A DNA stretch of 64,000 nucleotides, taken from assembly GCA_960531495.1 (NCBI GenBank), contig OY482846.1, positions 40,955,104 through 41,019,103 on the forward strand, given 5' to 3'. This DNA is from Zeus faber (lineage: Eukaryota; Chordata; Actinopteri; Zeiformes; Zeidae). Below are positions 47,490 to 59,330 of the stretch, in pieces; the stretch's first letter is position 1; every line of letters starts with the position of its first letter. The position numbers and the translations under genes are program-made. Below the pieces are notes generated by a model that did no database searches, had not been told where the DNA came from, and was given only the letters and a program-made list of their open reading frames with translations.

Positions 47490-48120
47490 CTCAGGGTCAT
47501 TGGGACACGTTCTCATTACTGCCGGGGCCCGATCCCACAACTGCAATGCAGACATTAAATAGCAGTATTTTTCAATTAGGGCTGACAAATTCAATCAAAA
47601 TTCCATAGATTAGGATGAAATGAGGCATGGGTCGTTTACAAGGGAATTTAATTGCACGGCCATTAGACAAATAGTACAGCACTTTCTGTCTCATTATCAA
47701 TCATGCAGAGGCATCAATAGTAAAAGGTTGTAACCGGGGGGAGGCTGCGTGTGCGTGCGCGTGTGTGTTTTAGCACTGCCGCGGCAGAGCAGCTAATAAA
47801 TACCCCTCTTTTGTACTTATAAATTATCCAGTTTAATTAACAGCGTGGGTTATGATTGGACTATGATTTAATTAAACCTTTCCTGCATGCAAGCGAGCAC
47901 GGTCATTCATTACGGCTGGGGCGTAGATGGAAGGGTGGGGGGGGTATAACCCTGCAGTAAATGAACCGGCGGCTCCTCGGGAGTAATCTGTTTACTGGAT
48001 AAGGGCCTGGCAACAAGCACCAAGAATAGGGCTACAAATTACTCCGGATCATCTGCTGTGATGGGCGCGATGCGAAATAAAATGGGAACCAATTCATGGG
48101 AAAGAGCTACACAACACCCC
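47490..48120. promoter_or_regulatory. cluster of candidate conserved non-coding elements
   Basis: Three neighbouring unique blocks (about 47490-47740, 47790-47925, 47990-48110) rich in TAATT cores: ttcaattagggctgac, gtttaattaacagc at 47831-47844, gatttaattaaacc at 47865-47878, and acaaattactccgg. This is the densest homeodomain-core patch in the window, about 3 kb upstream of gbx2. Confidence 0.5.
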
Positions 48121-48214
48121 CCCCCCCACACACACACCCCATCCCGGCTGTCACACCTCCGAAGCATTTCAATTGGTGAGTAAATGGGAACATTTGCCGT
48201 TAGTTTACCTGTGA

Positions 48215-48250
<36 letters not shown>

Positions 48251-51200
48251 GTTTTGTAAGTGAAGGGGACGTGAGAGAGAAAGAGATTCTGTTGAGCGGC
48301 TCAACATGGATGCATCAACCCGCTCAATGCCAGCCTCCATTTATTCTGCCCCTCTTCATTCACAACACACACACACACACACACACACACACAGCTTGAT
48401 GTGTCTTTCTTGCATTCGCACAGTTGGAACCATTTTTCATGAACGTTTAATGTTCTACGATACGGTTGCTTAAATGATAAAGTTCTAAAACACACTGGAC
48501 CCCCCCCCCCCAAAAAAAAAAAAAATTAGGCTCGATTAAAGGAGCTCGACAAATAGTGCGCGATCGCGAAAGGGAAATGCGTCATGAGATCTTATTACAC
48601 GTCCCTCAAATCATCAGCTTCAGCCTCTGCCTTCGGGACAGGAGTTTGAGGTCCTCTTCATCCTTTAACGGCTCAGACGCCAACAAACGGCTCTGTGCGC
48701 GGATGTGTGATTACGCTGAATGAGACCGGAAAAACTAGGAGCTAAGGACCCAAACTGGCCACAATATCCAAGGCTCCTTCAAGTGAGTGCCCTTTGGAAA
48801 AATAAAGCTTACTTGGAGGTTGCGTGCGGTTGAAGGTAGGACTTTCCACGCCGGCGACTTCTGTTACATTCTTCGCCTTCCGTGCCGGGTTCACGTCAAT
48901 GAACGTTTACAAGGCTCATTGGGTTTTTGATTATCGCAGCTGAAAGGGCCGCCATTGATCGTGGGCGCTGAGGCCGACGCTGACGACGGCCCATCCAAAC
49001 GAGAGGGGAGTCCCGATGAGACGCGATGGAGATGGAGCGTCCGAGGTGTCGGCGGCAGCGGCAGGCTCTCCGTGCGTCGCCGCACTGCAAACAAAACTGG
49101 ACACCCGACCCCCGTTCGAGTCCTTAATCTCCCCTGACCCGGCGGAACTTCTGTGAATGCGGGGAAAACAGTTTCGCCAGTTTTGTTCGGCTCCAATCCC
49201 CCTTCGGTGAAATTAAATGGGACGAGGAAGGAGCAACGATTGTGTCGAGATCAACTCCAGGTCAGGCCTGTGGTTTTACTGGACACCCCCCTCGGCCCCA
49301 ACAGCCATGAATCTGTACGACTGCAGATCCAGTGCAAAGTGGCGCAGGGCGGCGGCGGTAAGCATGGAGGGGGAGCAAACCCTCACCAGATACTTACAGT
49401 TTTGAGTTTCGTAGTCGTGCTTTGTCGATTGTGTCGGCCCAGGGCGGGAATGTGGACAACATGGCATTTTGAAAGACTGACCTCCTGCGGGGGAGAAAGG
49501 AATCACCCTATGAAAAAGGGAATCAGATCTGGCCCCACGTTAGATGCAGACGGCGGCCAATCCTCTGGACGCTGCCGCGCCTGAGTGGGACTTGACTCTG
49601 ACCGAGGTTCGCCGACTACCCTGGTTTTACCAGCTAGAGCTAGTTCAAGAATACTTCAGTTTCCCCTCTCACGCCGGTGTTTTCCGTTGCCCAGGGGAAG
49701 GGATTGTACCCAACAAATCGATACCACAAGCTTGTAGAATTCATCAAGTTTTGTCTTGAAGCCGCTACAACGGTTTTGTTAAAAAAAATAATAAAAAAAC
49801 AACATTGATGTGACAAATGCACATTGTTGCGTCAGGGTGATTATGTAAAAAATATAGATATACATTTTTAAAATAATGTACATGTACACATTAAGAGTCA
49901 TTTAGATATTTTTTTCATGCATGTGTATAGCAGGTATAATATACAACTGTAGCAGCTCCTATAAGGGAAAATGGGGAGGACAGGAAAGATATAAAAGAGA
50001 GAGAAAAAAAAAAGGATTTACTTTCTTTGTTTTTATCATATTGTTTTGGTCTTCCTGAGGATGACGTTGAGTATTACGTATTGGATTTTTAGGGTTAGGA
50101 CGGATATCCACCTTGAAAGCTTTGCCTTTCCTTTTGGTATTTTTTCAATTGAAAGTACATTACATCCCGTTACATAAATGAAACCTGCCATTCTAATGAA
50201 CAACACGGTGAATCTTTTTTTCTTTTTTCCATCCTTGGTGTTCAGTTTCAAGTTGAGTCGTCAAATGCAAGGAAACACTTGGACAATGACTGTGAAACGA
50301 AACGCTTCAATTATAGCTGATTTAGGGGATTGTTACAACAAGTTGCACTTCCCTGGCGGCTTGACTAACTCCACAGACCAATCAGAGTGCGCGGGGGCTA
50401 ACACGCTCACTCGTTTTGGACGACGGCATCAAAGGCGTCGTGGCAGCCGCTTGGGAACGAGGTCGGAGCGGCACCCTGCTGGGTGGGAAACCAGGCCGGT
50501 GGGGTTGGAGGGGCTCACCTGCCGCCCTCCGATCGTCAATCAAGTTCGAGCGCGCGAGAGGAATTTGCGGCGTGAGGGAAAGTCGGACACGCTGAATAGA
50601 CTTTGTAGAGCGATACAAAATTTCAGAAAATGGGGGGGGGGGGGGTGTGCGGGACCTACCTTCATGACAGAAAGGAACGGCTCTGCGATTTAACGCCGCT
50701 TACAAATTTGGAAGTTCCTTCTGACGATTCCTACGGCGCCTTCTGTAGCTGACGTGGCAAAAACACAGGCGCCGGGGAAGCGAATTCATACGAATCTTTG
50801 TCCAGTTCCAGGAGAAGGAATGAAGCTCATTTCTTTGCCGCATTTCTTTTTGATTTCAGCCCTTGCTCTTACCCACCATCCCATATCCCCCATGAACCTT
50901 ACACATTTCGATAAAACAGTGTGAAAGCTCCCTTTCACCCCAGTAGGAGAAACGATGCAGTAGGACTTCAGCCATGTTTGAGGGTTTAAGGGTGTAACTG
51001 CTGTGGGATTTTGGGGGTTGTGGGTGTTGAGGTGTCCCTCAAGGCCTCTTTGGGTCAAGGACAGTTTTATGGAGTTTACATTTTACAGGTTTTTCCTATG
51101 GGTCAACTATGGTTCTGGCACTTTAGGACATTATAAAAAAAACCCGAATCAAAACATAAAATACAAGAAAGCACAGGCGGTGGGATAGGACGCCGCTCAG

Positions 51201-51530
51201 AGCCATCAATCAAGCCTTGCATCAACTTTCCGAGCGGGCGTGGCAAAAAAAACCCCCGCAGGACCAGGTGTACCTGACCCGTAATGACAGTCATTACTCC
51301 CCCGAAACCAGCCTTCCTACTCGGAGGCGCTCGTCGCACCAGGGCCGCGGCGCGACCTTTCACCCCCTCGTCCCGATAAAACACGTGGGACGGCGAGTCC
51401 GTTGCGGCGTTCCCGCCGCAGGCAAAAAAAGCCCAGGGAATTAGGAGGCGTCTGCGGCCCCCAGACAGACATGGGTTCACGTGTCCAGACGGTCAGTTCC
51501 AGTCACTCAAGAGGGGGGAAAAGGGAATGT
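48121..51530. other. gene-free DNA between gbx2 and iqca1, part 1
   Basis: Simple repeats (ATT at 48217-48250, CA at 48364-48392, poly-C/poly-A near 48500) and mixed sequence. A gaccaatcagagtgcgcg block at 50376-50393 is CCAAT-bearing. Poly-G at 50631-50645. No exon recognised. Confidence 0.4.
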
Positions 51531-51539
51531 GACGGCCGT

Positions 51540-51760
51540 CTTCAGACGAGCTGATTAGATCTGGCCAATGTTCACCTGCAGCCCTCAACTCCCACACAGG
51601 CTGAATGGAGTTATTTAATTATTACGACCTTAATTACCGCTGGTACAGTCAGCGGCACCGAAATAGAAATGCGAGGAGACGGAGGCTAAAATTGGGTTAG
51701 GGCCGCGTCTTTCTGCTTGTTTCCTCCGGGTTTCTAATGTCCGCTCCCATTAGGGACATG
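51540..51760. promoter_or_regulatory. candidate conserved non-coding element
   Basis: Unique block with gctgattagatctgg, TTAATTA at 51615-51621 and ccttaattaccgctgg. No coding frame. Confidence 0.42.
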
Positions 51761-52009
51761 AAGGTGCCGCCGAAATCCACGTGTCTCCTCGCTGGGGGGG
51801 GGGGGGGCACGGCGCTCCTTTCATTCCCAAAACAAGTGTTTGAAAAGAGGTTCACACAAACCAGCGCTTGTCTCCAAGTCAGCGGTTCTCACATCCTTTT
51901 CTCACAAGAAACAGCCGATCTCACCCCCTCCACCCCAGCGAGTCTCGGGTGGTATTCCCTTTTAATCTCTCTCATATCCTTTTTTTTTTTTTTTGCCTCG
52001 TCTCATTTT

Positions 52010-52160
52010 TTATGGAGGATTGTAATGGATTGAAGATCTAAAATGTCCTCTGAGCAACCTTGTCTGGGGGGAATAATAAGACATTTGGGGAGCAATTAAA
52101 GATTAATCTGATGAGATGACAATTACCAAAAAGATGAAGCCAGGTATAACGGTGGAATTT
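52010..52160. promoter_or_regulatory. candidate conserved non-coding element
   Basis: Unique block with gcaattaaagattaatctg and tgacaattacc, bounded by poly-T on the left. Confidence 0.35.
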
Positions 52161-53083
52161 CCGCGTAAGGCAGGAGGTAGTGCAGGTCTGCACGCCCAAA
52201 GCCTGTCTGTCCTTCACCAAATTCACTTAATTTGTACGTGCATCTGTCTTTCTCGCTATCTGTTGTTTTCGCTACAAAATCTGTGACGGACAGCAAAAAA
52301 AAACCCCACAAAAGCAAAGAATCGCTTCGTCCAGTGGAGAGGAAAAAAAAATAGTTCTGAATGTTGCTCAATTCAAAGCCATATCTCGTTTTCGAATTTT
52401 TCATTTTCACTCCTCGTAAAGGTAATGAGTCCATTCGCTCATTAGAAATAGACAAATTGCTTAAATGACTCATCTTTTGAGAAGCTGGAAGGTGTATTTC
52501 CGTAGCGTCACAGGCGCGAGGCTAATTGCTCCCCTTTGCAGCAATGCGTTGAGCTAACATGTTCAGCATGCAACCCGTCGCTATCTGGGACCTGGGCAAA
52601 CATTCAAGTTCAAGAATTATAACAGAATTAATTGTCTCTGTTGTATTAAATATACATTTATCGATGAAACAGGTATAGACTATCTGATCTGAATCTGTCT
52701 GAGGGACACAAAGTCTATTTCCCCCAAAAACCTGGAGTACCCCATTTAAAATTCAAATCATATGACCCGTTTTGTGCAAATTCCATGTTCAATATCTGAG
52801 CCCTTAAACACAGGACTGTACAGAGCTTTGCAGCCACGGAGGCTCTTGAGGAGGAGGCTGCTTGTGTTGTCCGCCATGTATTTACTGACCTGATTAAGAC
52901 GGAACGGGCCGTGTACACACTCCTCAGTGGAAGCAGCTGGGTGAGATGATGGACAAATAACAAACGAGAAAATAAAGAGTGATTTCTATCTTAGGAAAGC
53001 CGTAGTAGTCAAGGTGACTGTATATCACCAGCCAAACCTTCAGCAAGGAAAACTAAAACCAGCAGAGTCAGGGTAAGATATGG

Positions 53084-53116
<33 letters not shown>

Positions 53117-53740
53117 GTCTCCTCGTTCATCCGTCACTAATCTCTGTTCTTTTATCGCCGCTGTTCCCTCTGCTCCCTCGACGCCTTTACGTTCCGCTGC
53201 GTGCGAAAGAGATGTGACGGATCTCCGGCCCGAGTACAAGCGGCATTTAGTTCAGCTTCACCGTGTCGACTGAATGAACGAATGAAGTCAGGAGCGAGGT
53301 GGAGAGGAGAAGACGGGAGGGAGACGGATTGAGAGAAAGGAGCGAGATAATTGAAGTGGATGATCTATGCGGTTAGTAACCTAGTACTCCCGCTGTTAAT
53401 TTGTCTCAGGGTATTGACTTGAATTATTTTGGCAACCGTGTGTGTGTGTGGGCTTTACTTAAGCAAAAGTACAAACACCCAACGGATGCATGGATAGAAG
53501 AGCGAGTGAATCAATGGATGGATGGACAGACACTTTGGCAATATTGTCCCTGAGCATTCATTCTGATAAAGCTCGTTTGATTGTCGGGTGCCGGGGTTAT
53601 GTCCAGAGGGGGCGGAAAACCCGTTCGGAGGAGGGAGAGGGTGAGGGAGGGGGGGGTGTTGGATGAGGAGTCAACAGCCACGTTAACCTCTGGACGTTGT
53701 GACGTTCGATGGTGGCGCGGTGCAGCAGATCCAGCATCAT
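52161..53740. other. gene-free DNA between gbx2 and iqca1, part 2
   Basis: Mostly AT-rich. ATT tract at 53088-53116. A cgaggctaattgctccc phrase near 52520 may be another short conserved patch. No exon. Confidence 0.35.
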
Positions 53741-53749
53741 TAGGCATGG

Positions 53750-53930
53750 AGGGAGACAGTATGCTTCGGCGTCGCTCCGCCGGTAATGAAGCCGCCGCGC
53801 TCATCCCTCACGCCGTAATTAGCGCCAGTCTGGCACTTCTGCGCCGCTCGTCGCTAATGGAGTGAACAAGGCGGAAAACGAGCGCCATTAGGCTGGACAT
53901 GAATTCCGAGTCGCCATGCGAGACCCTTAA
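53750..53930. promoter_or_regulatory. candidate conserved non-coding element
   Basis: Unique, balanced-GC block with repeated taat/atta cores (cggtaatgaag, TAATTAG at 53816-53822, cgctaatgg, gccattaggctgg). Confidence 0.42.
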
Positions 53931-53939
53931 AACATAATC

Positions 53940-55380
53940 GTCTTCATCGTTCTCTCTCTCTCTCTCTCTCTGGGATGGATTCAGAAGGAACTCAACAGCT
54001 CGCCCTTCTCCCTCTTTCGTTTTTTTCCCCACTCTCTCTCTCTTTCTCTCTCTCCATTAAAATAAAACGGTGAGAGGATCGGAGGCGGAAAGGGGAAAAG
54101 AAAAAAAAACTTGAAAGGGCCTCTCTCCCGTTGACAACGGGGCAAATAAATATACAGACGACACAATTAAAGGTTTTATATGGTCGACGATAGATTGGAC
54201 TGGACACTAATATTTTATTTGTTATATTTGTTTTCTTTATAGTAGAAGTAGATGGGACTGTAGCTAAAGGTTACATTTGAGTAATTTCAGTCGTAAAAGT
54301 AGCAGCTACAGTAAGGCAGTATTTTATTCCTTTATCACTTGAAGCAGAATACAACAAAATATGCAAACACTGCACACTACGCTGGCGAGCGCATCCCATA
54401 ATGCAGTGTCCTTCATATGCAGCTCTACGCTGGATGGTGGCACAAACATGTAGTGTGTCGTAGAGCTCGTTTCACGTTTCTGTGAGACCCGAACTGCAGA
54501 GTAAAACTTCCGCCACGGGTCTTCTGTTGGTCACATTACCCATCAAGTGTCTATGGACAAAAGGGTATCGGGCGTAGTTTCTGTTATTAAACAGGCACCA
54601 AGAACGTGACGTCCATCTGTTAAATTAGACGAAAAAACAGGTGCCAAGTCGTGAAAATAGCTCATTGTGCGCCTCCTTTAAAAGATCCTTTGGGGTACTG
54701 GTGCCAAATACATTTGAATGTTCATGTGATCTACATGAACATTCAAATGTAGATTACATCCCAACGTTGCGCATTTAGCATTTTTGCAATGACCCACGCC
54801 ATAAACAAGCGTGACACGCCGCTGCACGGCTGTATAACAAACACATCCAGTCTCACATTGCCAACGTTGCAACCGAGCAGTCGTATAAGGAGGTCGGGGG
54901 TCAAAGCCATAGCGGCAATGGATGCAGCGACTATTTCCCTGTGTCTCAGGAATCATGTGTCGCCGGAGGAAACTCTGCTGTGATTGTGAGACGCTCGTCT
55001 GTCCCATGTGTCCCCCCGTACGTGTGTGTGTGTGGCGCTAATGGGTGTCACCTGGATGTGATGGGTAACAGGGGCGGGGACGTGTAATGGCCGTGGCTGG
55101 CAAGGTCGCCGGGGTGATTGGTGGCCTCTTCTCCTCCGTGATCAGCACAGAGGGGTGTCAAGGTCGGCCATGATGAGGGCCGCGGTGGCGGGGCGTGCGG
55201 GCCCACGTGCGCCGGCGGCCGCTTCAGCCTCGCAGCAACGCGCAGCTTCACCCTGCGCAGGATTGAAAACACTCCCGGGTTGCTTTGTTGTTTCGCGCCT
55301 CATCCGAGACGGGGATTTCGGTGTTTTCTGCGTTGTTGGTACCACTCCCCGATTATATGTATTTGGGTTGAAGTGGTTAC
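53940..55380. other. gene-free DNA with CT runs and a hairpin
   Basis: CT runs near 53952-53972 and 54033-54055. Perfect 19-bp hairpin at 54709-54751. No exon recognised. Confidence 0.4.
54709..54751. repeat. perfect 19-bp hairpin
   Basis: Arms 54709-54727 and 54733-54751 exactly complementary around a 5-nt loop (gatct). Confidence 0.93.
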
Positions 55381-55384
55381 CGGT

Positions 55385-55565
55385 CAGATTGTCCGTGTTG
55401 GGTGGATTACACCCCAGAATTCTATTGGAAACGACGGAATTTTTTTTTTTACCGGCATCTTCACCCTGACACTTTGTCCAAAGTTTGCCTTCTTCTGATT
55501 GAGAAAAAAACTTTGTGTCGTGGGGATATATTTGTTCTTTTTTGTGAAAATTCAAAATAACCTCC
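55385..55565 (+). repeat. interspersed repeat family B, copy 2
   Basis: Shares gttgggtggatt, cccagaattc, ccaaagtttgccttct and gttcttttttgtgaa, in order, with 2755-3065. Confidence 0.55.
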
Positions 55566-55689
55566 ATATCAACCGCTTATTGGCCACAGCCAGCTTTGCC
55601 TGTGTTTATCGAAGCGTAAATATCTAATGTGTGTGTCCCAGACTGGTGTGTGTGTGTGTGTGTGTGTTGGTTGAAGGGGGTGGGGTGGG

Positions 55690-55970
55690 GGTTAGTTTAG
55701 CTGTGTAAATAATGGCCAGGGCTTCTGGTTTGGGTCGCCATAAAATCACAACGGTCGACCCCACCGCCGTCCCACCGCCCCCCTCCCCTGCTGGAGGTAT
55801 GCCTCAGCCCTGTGATTATTCAGAGTGCACTGCTGGAGCGCTGACCTCCGTGGGCCGAGTGCCAGTTAGCCAGGACCCGGCGCGCTGTAATTGAGTGGAA
55901 CAACAGCTGCCTGTTTTTAGTGGGACCCTCACCTGGTTCAAGCAGCTTCCCTGAGCGGGCTTTTAAAAAA
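55690..55970. promoter_or_regulatory. candidate conserved non-coding element
   Basis: Unique block including tgtgattattcagagtgcac and gcgctgtaattgagtgg. No supported coding frame. Confidence 0.33.
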
Positions 55971-56329
55971 ATCTCTCCCAACTCCTTGGTTCACCGCCGG
56001 GTGCTCCTTCTCTCGGGGGCCACTGGACGTTCTCCTTTCGCAGTATTGGAACGCACCTGAAAAAGTGTTATTTGTAATCTCTCTGTCTGCTTTTTCTTTC
56101 TAACCCGTGTTCTCAGTTTCCCTGTGGATCACGTCATTTATCCACTAAACAAAACCCCGTCTTTCTGTTTCGGACCAATTATTCGGATCTCCTTTGCTGT
56201 CGGAGCGGCGCTCGGCCCGCAGCCTCGCCGACGACGTCCCATCTCTTGTAGGATGAGAAGGAACACGGAGCCGGTCGAGCGAGCACGAGGAAGAGACTCT
56301 ACATTAACCCAGTCTTTAGGAATCACCGC

Positions 56330-56470
56330 TTGATCTCTTGCTTATCTGAATTTCAATGTCGGCCCCCATCCGCACCGGCATTCCCGAGGGAAGCAGCATT
56401 AGCACATCGACCTGGAACAGGAGTCTGCTCCAGACTAATGAGGTTTGTGCATCAGGTTTAAGGCTGGCCC
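56330..56470. promoter_or_regulatory. candidate conserved non-coding element
   Basis: Unique block with gcagcattagcacatcg and ccagactaatgaggtttgtg. Confidence 0.33.
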
Positions 56471-57175
56471 ACACGCAAAGATTTTTCAAATCTTAACAGT
56501 TGTAAATGAGACACCCCACACATAATGGCATACGCTGTACTTTTAACAGGTTTGTTCCTATAGTGTGTAGAGGGCAAGGATTTGGCCAGACATCCCCACA
56601 TACTAACAGATTCCATTCACCGACAGCCAAAACCACAACCTTGACCCTCAAAACCACAATCAAAATCTCTTGCGATTAAACATGGCGGATGACGAGCAGC
56701 TATTGGCTCCCAATGGGCTACCGGTCGTTCCCACATGATGGCTCGCAGACTGCGTACTCGGCTGCCCTCCGCGTCCCCCCCTGCACCACAGGATATCAGA
56801 TCGTAAATATCTAATGTCTTTACTATTTGCGATTTGTTTTGCCAGGACGGAGTTCCGGGCAGATCTGGGGAAGAAAAAGACTCGTCACCTGCCTCACACC
56901 ACAGGAAAACTTAGCACCATGATCTTCAGAAACATAAAAAAAAAAAAAATTGGACTTTGTTCACAGTCGTCGGAAAGGGGGGAATAGAGCTCAAAACGGG
57001 TTTGCACTCCTTGAAAATGTTTTTAAGCGATATTCCTCTCTAACAGATATATCACGTCACAGCATCTATCACATTGACCGTACTTGATGAGTTGATCTGA
57101 AAACACCCCACACGAGTGAGTGTGGACGTTGGAAATTCACAGACTCTTAACTGGAGTTTGTTAAATACCCAGATC
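56470..57175. other. gene-free DNA
   Basis: Mixed sequence with a poly-A run near 56937-56949. Nothing recognised. Confidence 0.4.
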
Positions 57176-57179
57176 TGTC

Positions 57180-57345
57180 CGACTAATCGATCCTAATTTG
57201 ATGCGCTCAAGAGCCGTCAAAGTAATTAGTGAATGATTAGCAAATGCTAGGGAATTGCTCGAAATCCAACTTATTAGCATAACATTAATTGCTTTGTTTC
57301 ATAAAAGCCAGCTGGCTAATTGTTCTCTTCTCCTACTGCAGTAAT
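57180..57345. promoter_or_regulatory. candidate conserved non-coding element
   Basis: Many homeodomain cores in a short space: gactaatcgatcctaatttg, TAATTAG at 57223-57229, gaatgattagcaaatgc, cattaattgc, ggctaattg. Confidence 0.45.
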
Positions 57346-57626
57346 TGTTATAAAATGGAGGTGTTTCCGTATGAGAGTGCGCGCATGGGGTGGTCTATTT
57401 CTACCCTGTTCATACCATTAGACTTGAGCGGAGAGATACAGGGGGAGAAATGTCTGTGTACAGCCCTGAAGTAGGAATTAAATTGCTCTGTTTATATAAT
57501 GTGTGAGCGTGTGTGTTTGCGGGCATGTCCCATTACCATATGTATGAATCCAGACAGCCTTGCACTAACAAAGTATTGTTGACATGTGTATGGGCCTACC
57601 CTGAAGAGATACATTCATGAAAATGC

Positions 57627-57628
<2 letters not shown>

Positions 57629-57715
<87 letters not shown>
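57629..57715. repeat. GT microsatellite
   Basis: About 43 GT units, uninterrupted. Confidence 0.97.
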
Positions 57716-58279
57716 TAACACACTACAGCAGCAGTCTTCATGACCCAACCTAGACTGGTTGAAATGACACACGTGCACTGTAAAGCTATTTACACTGCTC
57801 TTCATACCTCAACCCGTGTTGGAATTCCAAGAAATGCACTGAAAAATGAACAATGACAATAACCAATATCCTCATCCCATTTGGGGGTTGGTGCACAATT
57901 CTCACCTTGTTTTGCGGTTGTTCCGTCCCTCTGAAAAGGAATCTCAACAACTTTTGGATACACCAATGAAAACAAATGCAAAGGTTACTCTACGTCGCTT
58001 TGTTTTGAGTTTATTTTTCCATCACGAAAAGAAAATGTTCTTCTGTGGCACTCTGTAACCCTTAAGTTTTATTATTCAAATAAAGTTCAAGCCTTATTTT
58101 TAGTTTAACCTAGCTTCCACCACCTCATACTGGATTCAGGCTATCTGACAGAAGTGTGTACATACATACATACATGTTTATATGTGTTTATGTATGTGTA
58201 TGTGTCTATGTATGTATGTATATATATATAAAGCCGTTGCCTCTCACTATGTTTTGTTGAAAGCTGTAGTTGCGTTCCC

Positions 58280-58880
58280 TTTAGGGAGCCAGCAAAAACA
58301 GCACATTCGAGGCACTTCTGAGGAGCCTTGGAAGAGCCATGTGAGACGACAGCTCACCTGGGTGCAGCCTACGGAGCAGTGCATGTCACATGTGCAGGTT
58401 CTAGGTTCAAACCACAGCCGAGTGTTTTCCTCGTCGCCCCCTGGACATGAGGCTAGGAGGCTCAGAAGATCAGCTCAGAAGATCAGCTCAGAGAAGCACT
58501 GGCTCAGCAGGACTCTGTTGTGATGGCTTCGCAAGCTGCCGTTCAGTCTGGTGGTCGCAGGTTTGATTCCTGAGCTTTCCCCTCAAAGTCATTGTTGAGG
58601 ATGCAACAACTGGTGGCACAAAGAGATAAGACGATGGGTCTTTACTGTACTTAGGAGTTCAACGCCGAAATAATACCGACAACAGGGTTGAGCGTCAGGG
58701 ATCCGGTGGGCGTGGCGGTGTTCACACAGACCAAACAATACGTCGGTTGCCATTGGGTCGCGGGTTCAAGTCCCACTCCGCCTCGGGAGACTGAATGAGA
58801 TGAGCTGCTGGGTGATTACATTGCTGAGGTTTTGAACGCCATCACCCCCCAAAGATGTCAAATAAAAAGCACCCGGAGAA
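58280..58880 (+). mobile_element. cluster of tRNA-derived SINE-like units
   Basis: Three tRNA B-box-like sites lie in 370 bp: aggttcaaacc near 58402, aggtttgattcc near 58560 and gggttcaagtccc near 58772. The last is followed by a ccgcctcggga stretch and a caaataaaaag tail. None has the rest of a tRNA cloverleaf that I can fold, so they read as SINE heads or fragments. Confidence 0.5.
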
Positions 58881-59039
58881 GAGGGTTAAGTGTTACGAAT
58901 CAAGAGTCAATCTGGGATCAATCTGGGCTCCGAGAGGTCAATTTCATATTTTTTGCCAACTCAATCAAAGCTCTTTTGAGGCCATAATAATCACTTTAAA
59001 ATAAACGTAACTGGTCATGTGGCATGTTTTTCTTAACCA

Positions 59040-59330
59040 CGTTTGGCCCCAAGCTCAATTATGTGCGAGGCTATTACTGTACCTCATGAGGCCGGGCGGC
59101 GGCAGGTCCAGCCAAGGATACGACAGGTCATTTCCACTCAAGTGGGAGGGCTGATGGCCTTGCAACGAAGGCCAGAACAGGGAGCCGTTTCCACGAGGCC
59201 CATTCGTCCTCATTCCACACAACCATTCATCTCTCAATAAATGTGCGCCAACAGCCACTCCTGGGGACTTGACAATATTTAGGATAATGATGCACGGACA
59301 TGAGAATGAACGGAATGAACACAGACGTGT
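59040..59330. promoter_or_regulatory. candidate conserved non-coding element
   Basis: Unique block with agctcaattatgtgcgagg, ctattactgtacctcatgag and gacaatatttaggataatga. No coding frame supported. Confidence 0.3.

Noticed and set aside
55142..55567. 141-codon minus-strand frame
   Set aside because: Overlaps repeat family B, has no recognisable domain and mixes unrelated sequence blocks.
58540..58790. Functional tRNA genes suggested by B-box-like sites
   Set aside because: No foldable cloverleaf around any of the sites; better explained as SINE pieces.
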